64,000 bases of DNA from NCBI RefSeq assembly GCF_017220215.1, contig NZ_CP071129.1, positions 248,001-312,000 on the forward strand, read 5' to 3'. Shown one piece after another: positions 36,836 to 47,007 of this stretch (positions within the stretch are counted from its first letter, which is position 1; the number at the start of each line of letters is the position of its first letter). The stretch comes from Caballeronia sp. M1242 (lineage in GTDB: Bacteria > Pseudomonadota > Gammaproteobacteria > Burkholderiales > Burkholderiaceae). Under the pieces are notes generated by a model. The model was given only the letters and a program-made list of their open reading frames with translations, had not been told where the DNA came from and ran no database searches. Position numbers and translations under genes: made by a program.

Positions 36836-37567
36836 ATGAGCAAGACCCACTTCGGATACGAAACGGTCGACGAGCAGGAGAAGGCGAGCAAGGTGGCGGG
36901 CGTGTTCCACTCCGTCGCGAGCAATTACGACCTGATGAACGACCTGATGTCCGGCGGGCTGCATCGCATCTGGAAGCATTTCACGATCGGGCAGGCGAAG
37001 GTGCGCGCGGGCTACAAGGTGCTGGACATCGCGGGCGGCACCGGCGACCTCGCGATGGCGTTCGCCAAGCAGGCCGGCGCAACGGGCGAAGTCTGGCACA
37101 CGGACATCAACGAATCGATGCTGCGCGTGGGGCGCGATCGTCTGCTGGACAAGGGCGTCATCACGCCGACGCTCCTGTGCGACGCGGAGAAGATTCCGTT
37201 TCCCGACAACTACTTCGACGTGGTGACGGTGGCCTTCGGGCTGCGCAACATGACGCACAAGGAGCGCGCGCTGGCCGAAATGTACCGCGTGCTCAAGCCG
37301 GGCGGCCGTCTGCTCGTGCTCGAATTTTCGAAAGTGTGGGAACCGCTCAAGAAGCCGTACGACATTTACAGCTTCAAGATTCTGCCCTGGCTCGGCGAGA
37401 AGGTGGCAAAGGACGCGGACAGCTATCGCTATCTGGCCGAGTCCATCCGCATGCACCCGGACCAGGAAACATTGAAGACGATGATGGAACAAGCAGGACT
37501 GGATCGAGTCGAATATTACAATTTGTCAGGTGGCGTGGTAGCGTTACACGTCGGGACAAAATTTTGA
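36836..37567 (+). CDS. ubiE: Ubiquinone/menaquinone C-methyltransferase
   Basis: A 243-residue class I SAM methyltransferase with [22 protein letters not shown] (N-terminal UbiE signature), SAM loop [29 protein letters not shown] and [13 protein letters not shown]. It C-methylates the quinone ring in ubiquinone synthesis. The start at 36836 follows GAGGAAAGAG and gives the family's normal length; the frame is open further upstream without conservation. It is the first of the ubi genes in this run. Confidence 0.97.
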   Translation: MSKTHFGYETVDEQEKASKVAGVFHSVASNYDLMNDLMSGGLHRIWKHFTIGQAKVRAGYKVLDIAGGTGDLAMAFAKQAGATGEVWHTDINESMLRVGRDRLLDKGVITPTLLCDAEKIPFPDNYFDVVTVAFGLRNMTHKERALAEMYRVLKPGGRLLVLEFSKVWEPLKKPYDIYSFKILPWLGEKVAKDADSYRYLAESIRMHPDQETLKTMMEQAGLDRVEYYNLSGGVVALHVGTKF

Positions 37568-37592
37568 TGTTCCACTCTCTTAAGGATTCGAT

Positions 37593-38582
37593 ATGTCCGA
37601 TTCGCGCACACCCCAATCCCGGGGTTTTCTGAGCTCGATGTTCAGGAAGGCCGGAATCTTGGCGCTCGCTGGCGTTATTACGGCTGGCGCAATCTTCGCG
37701 GACGACGCCGAGGCGCGCCGCATGGGCGGCGGCCGCAGCATGGGCCGCCAGTCGGCCACGGCCACGCAGCAGCATCAGGCGACGCCGCCGTCGCAGTCCA
37801 TGCAGCCGAGCCAGTCGATGCAGCCGCAGCGCGCGCAACCCGCGCCCGCCGCGCCGCCCGCCGCTCAACCGGCGCGCAACCGCTGGCTCGGGCCGATCGC
37901 CGGTCTTGCCGCTGGCTTGGGCATCGCGGCGCTGCTGTCGCATTTCGGGCTCGGCGGCGCGTTCGCTGGCGCGATGGCCAACATGATTATGATCGCGCTG
38001 ATCGTGCTCGCGGCCGTCATGCTGTTCCGCTTCTTCATGCGCAAGCGGCATGGCGCATCGACGCCGGCGTATGCAGGCGCGGGCGCGTCGCCGTATGGCG
38101 CGTCGGCGCGCAGCGGCCTGAATCAGGAGCCGCCGCGCATGTCGCAGCCTGCGGGCTTCGGCGCGGACTATATCGATTCCCCCGCAACGCAGTCCGCGCC
38201 GGTCAATGTTCCGGCCGGCTTCGACACGGAAGCGTTCGTGCGTAACGCGAAGGTCTACTTCGTGCGCCTTCAGGACGCGTGGGACCGCGGCAACGTCAAC
38301 GACATCCGCGAATTCACCACGCCGGAGATGTTCGCCGAAGTGAAGCTCGACATCGATGCACGCGGCGGCGCGCCGAATCGCACGGACGTGGTCCAGCTGA
38401 ACGCCGACGTGCTCGGCGTGGAAGATCGCGCGTCCGAGTATCTCGCGAGCGTGCGCTTCCATGGCCTGATCCGCGAATCGGAAGGGGCGGCGGCCGAGCC
38501 GTTCGTCGAAATCTGGAACCTGTCGAAGCAGAAGTCCGGCAACGAAGGCTGGCTGCTGGCCGGCATTCAGCAGGTCAGTTGA
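37593..38582 (+). CDS. Tim44-like domain membrane protein
   Basis: A 329-residue protein with an N-terminal signal-anchor (about residues 18-36), a low-complexity Gln/Pro/Ala segment (about 55-95), two or more membrane helices (about 98-150) and a C-terminal Tim44-like domain (about 210-329; FVRNAKVYFVRLQDAWDRGN; VRFHGLIRE). The bacterial relatives' role is unknown; an inner-membrane scaffold is possible. It is 25 bp after ubiE and is followed by a terminator before ubiJ. Confidence 0.87.
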   Translation: MSDSRTPQSRGFLSSMFRKAGILALAGVITAGAIFADDAEARRMGGGRSMGRQSATATQQHQATPPSQSMQPSQSMQPQRAQPAPAAPPAAQPARNRWLGPIAGLAAGLGIAALLSHFGLGGAFAGAMANMIMIALIVLAAVMLFRFFMRKRHGASTPAYAGAGASPYGASARSGLNQEPPRMSQPAGFGADYIDSPATQSAPVNVPAGFDTEAFVRNAKVYFVRLQDAWDRGNVNDIREFTTPEMFAEVKLDIDARGGAPNRTDVVQLNADVLGVEDRASEYLASVRFHGLIRESEGAAAEPFVEIWNLSKQKSGNEGWLLAGIQQVS

Positions 38583-38690
38583 GCGCGTCCCCGCACGCCG
38601 GCGCGGCGGCATGGCGCCGCACGTCGGCAGCGGGACGCGCGTCGCGAAGCGGCTTCCGCATTCGCGGAGTTTGCCTAGACCGTAGAATAG

Positions 38691-38724
38691 AACCCGCGCG
38701 AGCGACCGCTTGCGCGGGTTTTTT
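38691..38724 (+). terminator. Intrinsic terminator inside the ubi cluster
   Basis: Stem AACCCGCGC / GCGCGGGTT with a 12-base loop and six T, located 13 bp before the ubiJ ATG. It ends the ubiE/Tim44-like transcript, or lets ubiJB be expressed separately. Confidence 0.8.
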
Positions 38725-38737
38725 CATCTCAGAGCCG

Positions 38738-39430
38738 ATGACGAACGCACACGAACCTTCCCGCTCCGTTGTAGATCCTGCCGTCAAGACCGCGTCCGGT
38801 GCGTTCGCGGCTGTCGTGAATCATCTGCTCGCGCGCGAGCCGTGGGCGCGCGAGCGCCTCCAGCCGTACGCCGGCAAGTCCGTACGGCTTTCGTGCACGC
38901 CGTTCGTCGTGGCGCTCGTCGCGCAGGCGGACGGGCTTTTCGTCGCGACGAGCGAGACGCAAGCCGGCCATTTCGATGTCAGCATCGCCGTGCCGTTCGA
39001 TGCGCTTCCCGCGTTCGTGCAAGGCGGTCAGGCGGCGGTGATGAAGCATGTGCGCATTGAAGGCGATGCCGAGTTCGCGCAGACGCTCGCGAAGCTCGCC
39101 GAGCATCTGCGCTGGGATCCGGAGGAAGACCTGTCGCGCGTGATCGGCGATGCGCCCGCGCATCGCATCGGCATGATCGCGCGGACGATGCAGGCGCAGG
39201 CGCAGCGCACCGGCCGCAATCTTCTCGACTCCGTGGCCGAGTACTTGCTGGACGAGCGTCCGCAACTCGTGCGCAAGAGCGCGCTCGACGCGTTCAACGC
39301 CGAGTTGTCGCAGGCGCGAGATGCGCTCGCGCGCGTCGAAAAGCGCATCGAGCGGATCGAACAACGAGAGTCGGCTCGCGGCGCTTCAGCGCGGACCGGC
39401 GGCGAGTCCGAGCGGGACTCGCGCAAATAA
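38738..39430 (+). CDS. ubiJ: Ubiquinone biosynthesis accessory factor UbiJ (SCP2 domain)
   Basis: A 230-residue protein with an SCP2-like lipid-binding region (residues about 15-125; [47 protein letters not shown]) and a C-terminal coiled coil (about 180-215; [28 protein letters not shown]). UbiJ binds isoprenoid quinone intermediates in the Ubi complex. The order ubiE - ubiJ - ubiB is the one known from E. coli, here with a Tim44-like gene inserted. The start follows a terminator, so expression may need readthrough or its own promoter. Confidence 0.88.
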   Translation: MTNAHEPSRSVVDPAVKTASGAFAAVVNHLLAREPWARERLQPYAGKSVRLSCTPFVVALVAQADGLFVATSETQAGHFDVSIAVPFDALPAFVQGGQAAVMKHVRIEGDAEFAQTLAKLAEHLRWDPEEDLSRVIGDAPAHRIGMIARTMQAQAQRTGRNLLDSVAEYLLDERPQLVRKSALDAFNAELSQARDALARVEKRIERIEQRESARGASARTGGESERDSRK

Positions 39431-39452
39431 CGAGCTGAAGCGAACTCCGACC

Positions 39453-41027
39453 ATGCGTTTTCTGCGTTTCCTCAAGATTTTCTTCACGATTGTCCGCTTC
39501 GGCCTGGACGAACTGGTCATGAGCGGCATCAACGACCGCCGCGTGCGCTACCTCATGCGCGTGACGACGTTCGGCCGCCGCTTCGATGTCGAGCGCGGCA
39601 TCCGGCTGCGCCTGGCGCTGGAAAGCCTCGGACCGATCTTCGTCAAATTTGGTCAAGTGTTGTCGACGCGGCGCGATCTGTTGCCGGTCGATATCGCCAA
39701 CGAACTCGCGAAGTTGCAGGATCGCGTGCCGCCGTTCGATTCGAACGTCGCGGTTTCGATCATCGAGAAAGCGCTCGGCGCGCCGATCGACGCACTCTTC
39801 GACGACTTCGAGCGCGTGCCGGTGGCGAGCGCGTCGATCGCGCAGGTGCACTTCGCGAAGATCCGGCATGGCGAGCACGCGGGCAAACCCGTCGCCGTGA
39901 AGGTGTTACGGCCCGGCATGTTGCCGGTGATCGATTCGGACCTCGCGCTTCTGCGCGATATCGCCATCTGGGCCGAGCGCCTCTGGCCGGACGGCAGGCG
40001 GCTGAAGCCGCGCGAAGTTGTCGCTGAATTCGACAAATATCTGCACGACGAACTCGATCTCATGCGCGAGGCGGCCAACGGCAGCCAGTTGCGCCGCAAT
40101 TTCCAGGGCCTCGATCTGCTGCTCGTGCCGGAGATGTACTGGGATTTGTCCGCGCCCACGGTGCTGGTGATGGAGCGCATGGTCGGCGTGCCGATCTCGC
40201 AGGTCGAAACGCTGCGCGCGGCCGGCGTCGATATTCCGAAGCTAGCGCGCGAAGGCGTCGAAATTTTCTTCACGCAGGTGTTCCGCGACGGCTTCTTTCA
40301 CGCGGACATGCACCCCGGCAACATCCAGGTGAGCCTCGATCCGGCGACCTTCGGCCGCTATATCGCGCTCGACTTCGGGATCGTCGGGGCGCTCTCCGAC
40401 TTCGATAAGAACTATCTCGCGCAGAACTTCCTCGCGTTCTTCAAGCGCGACTACCACCGCGTGGCGACGCTGCACCTCGAATCCGGCTGGGTGCCGCCGA
40501 GCACGCGCGTCGAGGAACTGGAGAGCGCGATCCGCGCCGTCTGCGAGCCGTATTTCGACCGCGCGCTCAAGGACATTTCGCTCGGACAGGTGCTGATGCG
40601 GCTCTTTTCGACCTCGCGCCGCTTCAACGTCGAGATTCAGCCGCAACTCGTGCTGCTGCAGAAGACGATGCTGAACGTGGAAGGGCTGGGCCGATCGCTC
40701 GATCCGGAACTCGACTTGTGGAAGACCGCGAAGCCGTACCTCGAGCGCTGGATGAACGAGCAGATCGGCTGGCGCGGCTGGTACGAGCGTCTGCAAATGG
40801 AAGCGCCGCAGTGGAGCAAGACGATTCCGCAACTGCCGCGGCTGATTCATCACTTGCTCGCGGAGCGCCACGACGCGCCGCGCGGCAACAATGACGAAAC
40901 AATGCGCCAACTGCTCGCGGAGCAAAAGCGCACGAACCGGCTGCTGACGACGCTGCTCGTCGTCGGGCTCGGCGTCATTGCCGGCGCGGGCGTGGTCATC
41001 GCGCAATTCTGGATGGGCCACCCGTGA
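39453..41027 (+). CDS. ubiB: Ubiquinone biosynthesis ATPase/kinase-like UbiB
   Basis: A 524-residue protein of the ABC1/ADCK family. The KxGQ motif ([16 protein letters not shown], about residue 62), the nucleotide lysine in [19 protein letters not shown] and ALDFGIVG are all intact. Two hydrophobic helices close the C-terminus ([22 protein letters not shown]). UbiB is an inner-membrane ATPase thought to extract quinone intermediates for the Ubi complex. It starts 22 bp after ubiJ. Confidence 0.96.
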   Translation: MRFLRFLKIFFTIVRFGLDELVMSGINDRRVRYLMRVTTFGRRFDVERGIRLRLALESLGPIFVKFGQVLSTRRDLLPVDIANELAKLQDRVPPFDSNVAVSIIEKALGAPIDALFDDFERVPVASASIAQVHFAKIRHGEHAGKPVAVKVLRPGMLPVIDSDLALLRDIAIWAERLWPDGRRLKPREVVAEFDKYLHDELDLMREAANGSQLRRNFQGLDLLLVPEMYWDLSAPTVLVMERMVGVPISQVETLRAAGVDIPKLAREGVEIFFTQVFRDGFFHADMHPGNIQVSLDPATFGRYIALDFGIVGALSDFDKNYLAQNFLAFFKRDYHRVATLHLESGWVPPSTRVEELESAIRAVCEPYFDRALKDISLGQVLMRLFSTSRRFNVEIQPQLVLLQKTMLNVEGLGRSLDPELDLWKTAKPYLERWMNEQIGWRGWYERLQMEAPQWSKTIPQLPRLIHHLLAERHDAPRGNNDETMRQLLAEQKRTNRLLTTLLVVGLGVIAGAGVVIAQFWMGHP

Positions 41028-41071
41028 TCACGGCGAGCCGGCGCGTCTAACAGCCGGCGCGAGGAGATTCG

Positions 41072-41698
41072 ATGAGCAATTCCGGCAATGCCGACGTTCC
41101 GTCCTTCGAGAACCGCGACCCGAACTCGCCCGGTTTCTGGGACGAACGGTTCGACCGACGCTTCATGCCGTGGGATCAGGCTGGCGTGCCCGATGCGTTC
41201 CGCACGTTCGTGTCCGCGTTGGCCGCGCCCGAAGCCACGCGCGTGCTGATTCCCGGCTGCGGCAACGCTTACGAGGCGGCGTATCTGGCGGAGCGCGGCA
41301 TGAGCGTGCGCGCCATCGACTTCTCGCCGAGCGCGGTCGCGGCGGCGCGCGCTCAGTTGGCCGCGCACGGGGGCGTCGTCGAAGAAGCCGATTTTTTCAC
41401 CTATCAGCCGCCGTTCGCGCCCGACTGGATCTACGAGCGCGCCTTTCTGTGCGCGCTGCCGAAAGACCGCTGGACCGATTACGCAGAGCGCATGGCGGCG
41501 CTCGCGCGCCCCGGCGCGCTGCTTTCGGGCTTCTTTTTCATCGGCGCGACGCCGAAAGGACCGCCGTTCGGCATCGAGCGAAATGAACTCGACGCCCTTC
41601 TCGCTCCCCACTTCGAATTGGTCGACGATCACGAAGTCAGCGGCTCCATACCGGTCTTTGCCGGCCGCGAACGCTGGCTGACGTGGCGGCGGGCTTGA
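41072..41698 (+). CDS. TPMT-family SAM-dependent methyltransferase
   Basis: A 208-residue protein of the thiopurine-methyltransferase family, with PGFWDERFDRRFMPWD (family N-terminal box), SAM loop VLIPGCGNAYEAAYLAERG, AIDFSPSAV and ERAFLCALPKDRW. It methylates S, Se or other soft nucleophiles in relatives; the native substrate is not known. GAGGAG is correctly spaced before the ATG. It is 44 bp after ubiB, probably only by conserved gene order. Confidence 0.88.
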   Translation: MSNSGNADVPSFENRDPNSPGFWDERFDRRFMPWDQAGVPDAFRTFVSALAAPEATRVLIPGCGNAYEAAYLAERGMSVRAIDFSPSAVAAARAQLAAHGGVVEEADFFTYQPPFAPDWIYERAFLCALPKDRWTDYAERMAALARPGALLSGFFFIGATPKGPPFGIERNELDALLAPHFELVDDHEVSGSIPVFAGRERWLTWRRA

Positions 41699-41782
41699 AT
41701 TATTTGTCTTCGCCCCCATCTGGCGACGAAGCCGCACGGCGAGGGGCCGGCCGAAAATGGCGGGCCGAAGCGGGTTTGCGGC

Positions 41783-41788
41783 TATAAT
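41783..41788 (+). promoter_or_regulatory. Consensus -10 TATAAT upstream of fmdB-like gene
   Basis: A perfect TATAAT 45 bp before the FmdB ATG, in the 134-bp gap after the methyltransferase. No matching -35 at 17 bp (GCGGGC). It marks a likely new transcription start for FmdB / DUF502 / aspS. Confidence 0.55.
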
Positions 41789-41832
41789 TCAAGGCTTTGC
41801 AAGCGTCGACAGATCATTGTAGGAAGAGTGCC

Positions 41833-42207
41833 ATGCCGATTTACGCATACCGCTGCGCATCCTGCGGCCACGAAAAAGACGTGCTTCAGAAGTTGAGCGA
41901 CGCACCGCTCACGCAATGTCCCGCCTGCGGAAAGGACGCGTTTTCCAAGCAAGTGACCGCGGCTGGTTTCCAGTTGAAGGGCTCCGGCTGGTATGTCACC
42001 GATTTCCGCGGCGGCAGCAACGGTTCCGCTGCGCCGAAGTCGGGCGACAACGCGGGCAATTCGAATTCCGGCGATGGCGCGAAAGCGGGCAGTGCGTCAT
42101 CGTCCGATGCATCGACGTCTGCGAGCGCAGCGCCTGCCGCCGGCGCATCCACGACTGCGACGCCCGCGACGCCTGCGACACCCGCGACGCCTTCGGGCGC
42201 AGCCTGA
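41833..42207 (+). CDS. FmdB-family zinc-ribbon protein
   Basis: A 124-residue protein. Residues 1-45 form the FmdB zinc ribbon: MPIYAYRCASCGHEKDVLQK, then CPACGKDAFSKQ, so two CxxC pairs. The remainder is a Gly/Ser/Ala/Thr/Pro tail ending in four ATP repeats, with no predicted fold. FmdB was named as a putative regulator of formamidase, but the family is mostly uncharacterised. AGGAAGAG precedes the ATG. It lies upstream of DUF502 and aspS, an order typical of beta-proteobacteria. Confidence 0.9.
   Translation: MPIYAYRCASCGHEKDVLQKLSDAPLTQCPACGKDAFSKQVTAAGFQLKGSGWYVTDFRGGSNGSAAPKSGDNAGNSNSGDGAKAGSASSSDASTSASAAPAAGASTTATPATPATPATPSGAA
42157..42192 (+). repeat. 9-bp coding repeat (four copies) in FmdB tail
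   Basis: GCGACGCCC-type units at 42157, 42166, 42175 and 42184 encode repeated Ala-Thr-Pro. Changes in copy number keep the frame, so the disordered tail can vary in length. Confidence 0.8.
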
Positions 42208-42340
42208 AAGCGCACACGTCACGCACGGCGCGAGCTTCGCGCCGGCTGCGCAATCCGTCCCGTACCGCCTGTCAGAGCGCGCGCCCTGAGCGCGCGCGGA
42301 TCGCGGCCAACCCGACGCCCGTCACCCTAGCGACAACAAC

Positions 42341-43003
42341 GTGACCACGAAAAAGACTACGCTGAAAACCGTGTTCCTCACCGGCCTGCTGGTGCTGGTG
42401 CCGCTCGCCATCACGCTGTGGGTGCTCGGCCTCGTGATCGGAACCATGGATCAGACGCTGCTCCTTTTGCCGGCCGCGTGGCAGCCGGAGCGTGTCTTCG
42501 GGTTCCATCTGCCGGGACTGGGGGCGCTGCTCACGCTCGCTTTCATCTTCGTCGTCGGCCTCTTTACGCAGAACTTCGTCGGGCAGAAACTCGTCGGCTG
42601 GTGGGACGCCATTCTTCGCCACATTCCGGTCGTCGGCCCGCTCTACACGAGCGTGAAACAGGTTTCGGACACGCTGCTCTCGTCGAGCGGCAATGCATTT
42701 CGCAAGGCGCTGCTGGTCGAATATCCGCGCAAGGGCTCGTACACCATCGGGTTTCTGACCGGCATTCCCGGCGGCGACGTGTTGAATCATCTGAAGGAAG
42801 ATCACGTGAGCGTCTACGTGCCGACCACGCCGAACCCCACGTCCGGCTTCTTCCTGATGATGCCGAAAAGCGAGGTCGTCGAACTGGATATGACCGTCGA
42901 CGCCGCACTGAAGTACATCGTCTCGATGGGCGTGGTCGCCCCCGCGCCGAGCGCGCCGCTGTCGGTCGCGCCCGCCCGCCGCCCCACCGAGCCGCCGATG
43001 TAA
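42341..43003 (+). CDS. DUF502 membrane protein
   Basis: A 220-residue protein starting at GTG ([25 protein letters not shown]). It has two membrane helices and the DUF502 core [20 protein letters not shown] and [14 protein letters not shown]. The family is widespread and uncharacterised, with an inner-membrane anchor and a beta-rich soluble part. It falls between the fmdB-like gene and aspS in a conserved order. No strong ribosome-binding site is visible, but the N-terminus fits the family. Confidence 0.88.
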   Translation: MTTKKTTLKTVFLTGLLVLVPLAITLWVLGLVIGTMDQTLLLLPAAWQPERVFGFHLPGLGALLTLAFIFVVGLFTQNFVGQKLVGWWDAILRHIPVVGPLYTSVKQVSDTLLSSSGNAFRKALLVEYPRKGSYTIGFLTGIPGGDVLNHLKEDHVSVYVPTTPNPTSGFFLMMPKSEVVELDMTVDAALKYIVSMGVVAPAPSAPLSVAPARRPTEPPM

Positions 43004-43091
43004 TGCCGGCGCGCGTGCCGCGAATCGAGCCGACGAAGAGCGCGATCCGCACGCGAGCCGTTCATCAACGAACAACGAAAGACACAACATC

Positions 43092-44894
43092 ATGTCGATG
43101 CGATCTGAATACTGCGGTCTGGTGACCGAAGCCCTGCTGGGCCAAACCGTCTCGCTGTGCGGCTGGGTGCATCGCCGCCGCGACCACGGGGGCGTTATCT
43201 TCATCGACTTGCGCGATCGCGAAGGGCTCGTCCAGGTCGTCTGCGATCCGGATCGCGCCGAGATGTTCAAGGTGGCCGAAGGCGTGCGCAACGAGTTCTG
43301 CGTGCAGGTGAAGGGCGTCGTGCGCAATCGTCCGGAAGGCACGGTCAACGCCAATCTGACGAGCGGCAAGATCGAAGTGCTGTGCCATGAACTAAACGTG
43401 CTGAACGCGTCGGTGACGCCGCCGTTCCAGCTCGACGACGACAACCTGTCCGAGACCACGCGTCTCACGCATCGCGTGCTGGATCTGCGCCGTCCGCAGA
43501 TGCAGAAGAACCTGCGCCTGCGCTATCGCGTGGCGATCGAAGTGCGCAAGTATCTAGACGCGCAAGGCTTCATCGACATCGAAACGCCGATGCTGACCAA
43601 GAGCACGCCGGAAGGCGCCCGCGACTATCTCGTGCCGTCGCGCGTGAACGCGGGACAGTTCTTCGCACTGCCGCAATCGCCGCAATTGTTCAAGCAATTG
43701 CTGATGGTCGCGAACTTCGACCGCTACTACCAGATCACCAAGTGCTTCCGCGACGAGGACCTGCGCGCGGACCGTCAGCCGGAATTCACGCAGATCGACT
43801 GCGAAACGTCGTTCCTGAACGAGCAGGAAATCCGCGATCTGTTCGAAAACATGATCCGCCACGTCTTCAAGGAGACGATGGACGTCGCGCTGCCGGAGAA
43901 ATTCCCGGTCATGCTGTACTCGGAAGCAATGCGCCGTTTCGGCTCTGACAAGCCCGACCTGCGTGTGAAGCTCGAATTCGCCGATCTGACCGACGCGGTC
44001 AGGGACGTCGATTTCAAGGTGTTCAGCATGCCGGCCAATTCGAAGGACGGCCGCGTCGCCGCGTTGCGCGTGCCGAAGGGCGGCGAGCTGTCGCGTGGTG
44101 ACATCGACGGTTACACGGAATTCGTGCGTATCTACGGCGCGAAGGGCCTCGCGTGGATCAAGGTCAACGACAAGACCAAGGGCCGCGACGGTCTGCAAAG
44201 CCCGATCGTCAAGAATCTGCATGACGCGGCGCTCGCCGCCATCATGGAGCGCACGGGCGCGGAAGACGGCGACATCATCTTCTTCGCGGCGGATCGCACG
44301 AAGGTCGTGAACGACAGCCTGGGCGCGCTGCGCCTGAAAATCGGCCATTCGGAATTCGGCAAGGCGAACGGCCTGCTCGAGTCCGGCTGGAAGCCGCTGT
44401 GGGTGATCGACTTCCCGATGTTCGAATACGACGAGGAAGAAAACCGCTACGTGGCCGCGCACCATCCGTTCACGAGCCCGAAGGACGAGCACCTCGAATA
44501 CCTCGAAACCGATCCGGGCCGCTGTCTCGCGAAGGCGTACGACATGGTGCTGAACGGCTGGGAAATCGGCGGCGGTTCGGTGCGTATCTTCCAGGAGGAC
44601 GTGCAGAGCAAGGTGTTCCGCGCGCTGAAGATCGGCGCGGAAGAAGCGCGTCTGAAGTTCGGCTTCCTGCTCGACGCGCTGCAATACGGCGCGCCGCCGC
44701 ACGGCGGTATCGCGTTCGGTCTGGACCGCATCGTGACGCTGATGTCCGGCGCCGATTCGATCCGCGACGTGATCGCGTTCCCGAAGACGCAGCGCGCGCA
44801 GGACCTGCTCACGCAAGCGCCGAGCGAAGTCGACGAGCGCCAGCTGCGCGAGTTGCACATCCGTCTGCGGCAACCCGAACAAAAGACGCAATAA
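43092..44894 (+). CDS. aspS: Aspartate--tRNA ligase
   Basis: A 600-residue bacterial-type AspRS. The OB-fold anticodon-binding N-terminus ([21 protein letters not shown]) is followed by motif 2 [18 protein letters not shown], the GAD insertion domain (about residues 290-420) and motif 3 [13 protein letters not shown]. It charges tRNA-Asp; whether it also charges tRNA-Asn (non-discriminating) cannot be read here with certainty. It is followed by a strong terminator. Confidence 0.98.
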   Translation: MSMRSEYCGLVTEALLGQTVSLCGWVHRRRDHGGVIFIDLRDREGLVQVVCDPDRAEMFKVAEGVRNEFCVQVKGVVRNRPEGTVNANLTSGKIEVLCHELNVLNASVTPPFQLDDDNLSETTRLTHRVLDLRRPQMQKNLRLRYRVAIEVRKYLDAQGFIDIETPMLTKSTPEGARDYLVPSRVNAGQFFALPQSPQLFKQLLMVANFDRYYQITKCFRDEDLRADRQPEFTQIDCETSFLNEQEIRDLFENMIRHVFKETMDVALPEKFPVMLYSEAMRRFGSDKPDLRVKLEFADLTDAVRDVDFKVFSMPANSKDGRVAALRVPKGGELSRGDIDGYTEFVRIYGAKGLAWIKVNDKTKGRDGLQSPIVKNLHDAALAAIMERTGAEDGDIIFFAADRTKVVNDSLGALRLKIGHSEFGKANGLLESGWKPLWVIDFPMFEYDEEENRYVAAHHPFTSPKDEHLEYLETDPGRCLAKAYDMVLNGWEIGGGSVRIFQEDVQSKVFRALKIGAEEARLKFGFLLDALQYGAPPHGGIAFGLDRIVTLMSGADSIRDVIAFPKTQRAQDLLTQAPSEVDERQLRELHIRLRQPEQKTQ

Positions 44895-44912
44895 GCATTG
44901 TTAATGTTGTGA

Positions 44913-44947
44913 CGAAAAAGGCGCCGAGTGCGCCTTTTTCGTTTTTT
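44913..44947 (+). terminator. aspS terminator
   Basis: Perfect 12-bp stem CGAAAAAGGCGC / GCGCCTTTTTCG with a five-base loop and TTTTTT after it, 18 bp beyond the aspS stop. Confidence 0.93.
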
Positions 44948-44990
44948 GCGCTACAGTCGTTGCCGGATACGAGACAACGCGCAAGTTCAC

Positions 44991-45473
44991 ATGGTCATGC
45001 AGAAGCCACCGAAAATCCCCGAATCCGTGCTGGTCGTGATTCACACGCCCGACCTCGACGTGCTCATCATCGAGCGGGCGGATCATCCGGGCTTCTGGCA
45101 ATCGGTGACGGGCTCGAAAGACCGCATCGACGAGCCGCTCGAAGAAACCGCCGCGCGCGAAGTGCAGGAAGAAACGGGCATCATCGTCGGCAGTCCGCTG
45201 GTGCCGCAGAATGCGCTGCTGAACTGGCATCACAGCATTCAGTACGACATCTATCCGCAATGGCGGCACCGTTACGCTGAAGGCATCACGCGCAACACCG
45301 AACACCAGTTCAGTCTCTGCGTGCCGCATTGTCTGGAAGTGACGCTCGCGCCGCGCGAACACACCTCGCATCTGTGGCTGCCGTTGCGCGAAGCCGCCGA
45401 CCGCTGCTTCTCGTGGTCCAACCGCGAAGCCATTCTTCAATTGCCCGAGCGCCTCGCGGCGCATAGCCGATGA
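44991..45473 (+). CDS. nudB: Dihydroneopterin triphosphate diphosphatase
   Basis: A 160-residue Nudix hydrolase with a complete box (GSKDRIDEPLEETAAREVQEETGI; key REVQEETG). It has the NudB-like N-terminus KIPESVLVVIHTPDLDVLIIERADHPGFWQSVTGS. By family it removes pyrophosphate from dihydroneopterin triphosphate in folate synthesis; proximity to aspS is typical of nudB in proteobacteria. The start is ATG 44991 or 44997; neither has a clear ribosome-binding site. Its stop overlaps the ATG of the next gene (ATGA). Confidence 0.87.
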   Translation: MVMQKPPKIPESVLVVIHTPDLDVLIIERADHPGFWQSVTGSKDRIDEPLEETAAREVQEETGIIVGSPLVPQNALLNWHHSIQYDIYPQWRHRYAEGITRNTEHQFSLCVPHCLEVTLAPREHTSHLWLPLREAADRCFSWSNREAILQLPERLAAHSR

Positions 45474-46750
45474 TCGGTGTGCGGCCGCGGCGCAGCTTCA
45501 AGCGACTGCGCCAGGCGCTCTTCTCCGGGCGACGTCCGCCGCGCTTCTGCTTCACCGCGGGCAACCAGGTCCGCATTTTCAAGAGCGGCGCGCAGTTCTT
45601 TCCCGCGCTGATTGAGCGGATCGACGGCGCGCAGAACACGGTTTCGCTCGAAACCTACATCTTCGCGAACGACGACGCCGGCCGCGCCGTCTCCGACGCG
45701 CTCTTGCGGGCCGCGGCGCGCGGCGTCACGGTGCGCGTGATCACGGACGGCATCGGCACCGACGGCAATCTGCCGATGTTCGAGCAGTGGAAAGCGGGCG
45801 GCGTCGAGCATCGAATCTACAATCCGCATTTGCTGTTCGGGCCGCTCGGCTTTTCGCGCACGCATCGCAAGCTCGCGCTGATCGACAACACGTACGCGTT
45901 TTGCGGCGGCATCAATATCGTCGATGACTACGACCAGAACGGCACGCGCTTGCCAGAGCCGCGCTGGGACTTCGCGATGGAGGCGCAGGGGCCGGTGGTC
46001 AAGGACGTGCGCGATGCGTTCGACCTTCAATGGGAGCGCATACGGCTCGGCGTTAAGCCGCGTGAGCCGCGTTCGTCGTCCTGCGAGCCGCAGCCGGACC
46101 ATAACCGCCGGACTTCCCGACGCGCGATGCGCGCCCGGCGCCGCGCGCAGCTCGGCGAAATCCACGCGGTCGACCAACCGTGCGTCGCATTCGTGGCGCG
46201 CGACAATCTGCTGAATCGCCGGGCCATCGAAAAGGCGTATCTGCGCGCGATCGCCCATGCGGAGCGCGAAGTGTTGCTCGCCAATCCGTACTTCATGCCG
46301 GGCCGCAAGCTGCGGCGCGCGCTCGTGCTCGCGGCGCGGCGCGGGGTGCGCGTGTCACTCGTGATCGGGCGCAAGGAGTTCGTCGCCCTCGACTACGCCA
46401 CGCCGTTCCTCTACGGCAATCTGCTGAAGAATGGCGTGCGCATCGCCGAATACGAGAAGACGATCCTGCACGGCAAAGTCGCGGTCGTGGACGCCGACTG
46501 GGCGACCATCGGCTCGTCCAATCTCGACGCGCTTTCTCTCGTGCTGAACAACGAAGCCAACATGGTGCTCGTGAACCACGCGGAAATCGCGGGCTTGCAC
46601 GACGCCATTCTCGAGGCGTTCGACGAAGGCGGTCGAATCGACGAAAAACACTACGCGTCGCGACCGTTAAGCGAGCGAATCCTGAGTTGGCTCGCGTACA
46701 ACACCTACCGCATGACGATGAAACTCATCACCATCGGGCAGTACGATTGA
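45470..46750 (+). CDS. clsB: Cardiolipin synthase B-like phospholipase D
   Basis: A 426-residue protein with two HKD motifs: HRKLALID from residue 132 and HGKVAVVD from residue 334, each followed by the usual GSSN- or GGIN-type segment. It lacks N-terminal membrane helices, as in ClsB/YbhO, and joins phosphatidylglycerol to a second lipid at the inner membrane. A basic stretch near residues 200-230 (RRTSRRAMRARRRAQ) may bind membranes. It starts inside the nudB stop, so the two are coupled. Confidence 0.9.
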   Translation: MIGVRPRRSFKRLRQALFSGRRPPRFCFTAGNQVRIFKSGAQFFPALIERIDGAQNTVSLETYIFANDDAGRAVSDALLRAAARGVTVRVITDGIGTDGNLPMFEQWKAGGVEHRIYNPHLLFGPLGFSRTHRKLALIDNTYAFCGGINIVDDYDQNGTRLPEPRWDFAMEAQGPVVKDVRDAFDLQWERIRLGVKPREPRSSSCEPQPDHNRRTSRRAMRARRRAQLGEIHAVDQPCVAFVARDNLLNRRAIEKAYLRAIAHAEREVLLANPYFMPGRKLRRALVLAARRGVRVSLVIGRKEFVALDYATPFLYGNLLKNGVRIAEYEKTILHGKVAVVDADWATIGSSNLDALSLVLNNEANMVLVNHAEIAGLHDAILEAFDEGGRIDEKHYASRPLSERILSWLAYNTYRMTMKLITIGQYD

Positions 46751-46873
46751 CGGCCCAATTACTGCTGCTTCGCTAAGATAGCTGCCGAACGTCAATGTGC
46801 TCCCATCAAATGGGAAGTCGGGCAGTCACTTAGATGCAGTCCGCGCATAAAAAAGGACAATAGGGCGGGCAAA

Positions 46874-46891
46874 AATAGGACTTATCCTATT
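46874..46891. promoter_or_regulatory. Inverted repeat AATAGGA-CTTA-TCCTATT
   Basis: A perfect 7+7 bp dyad with a four-base spacer, about 120 bp before the TetR ATG. It could be a second operator or an activator site. As a hairpin it lacks the GC content of a terminator. Confidence 0.4.
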
Positions 46892-46961
46892 GATTGCTGC
46901 GGCAGTTAGACACCGCTTTCTAAAATTTTGCTTGTTTCAGCAGCGATCGGCCACAATAATA

Positions 46962-46973
46962 GAACGGCCGTTC
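46962..46973. promoter_or_regulatory. Palindrome GAACGGCCGTTC, likely TetR operator
   Basis: A perfect 12-bp dyad overlapping the region just after a possible -10 (AATAAT at 46955), 34 bp before the TetR start at 47008. The position and ACGG-CCGT core are typical of TetR-family operators for autorepression. Confidence 0.6.
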
Positions 46974-47007
46974 GTTTTCAATGGGGTCACGAGAGGACGG
47001 TGGGATC

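Larger units (their letters stand above)
46751..47007. promoter_or_regulatory. TetR-gene promoter region with two dyads
   Basis: This 257-bp gap is AT-richer than its flanks and has no gene. It contains AATAGGA-CTTA-TCCTATT (46874-46891) and GAACGGCCGTTC (46962-46973), listed below, with an AATAAT (46955-46960) that could serve as -10 just before the second dyad. Confidence 0.5.

Noticed and set aside
41035..41062. Direct repeat GCCGGCGCG after ubiB as an attachment site
   Set aside because: It is only nine bases, GC-rich, and no integrase or tRNA is nearby.
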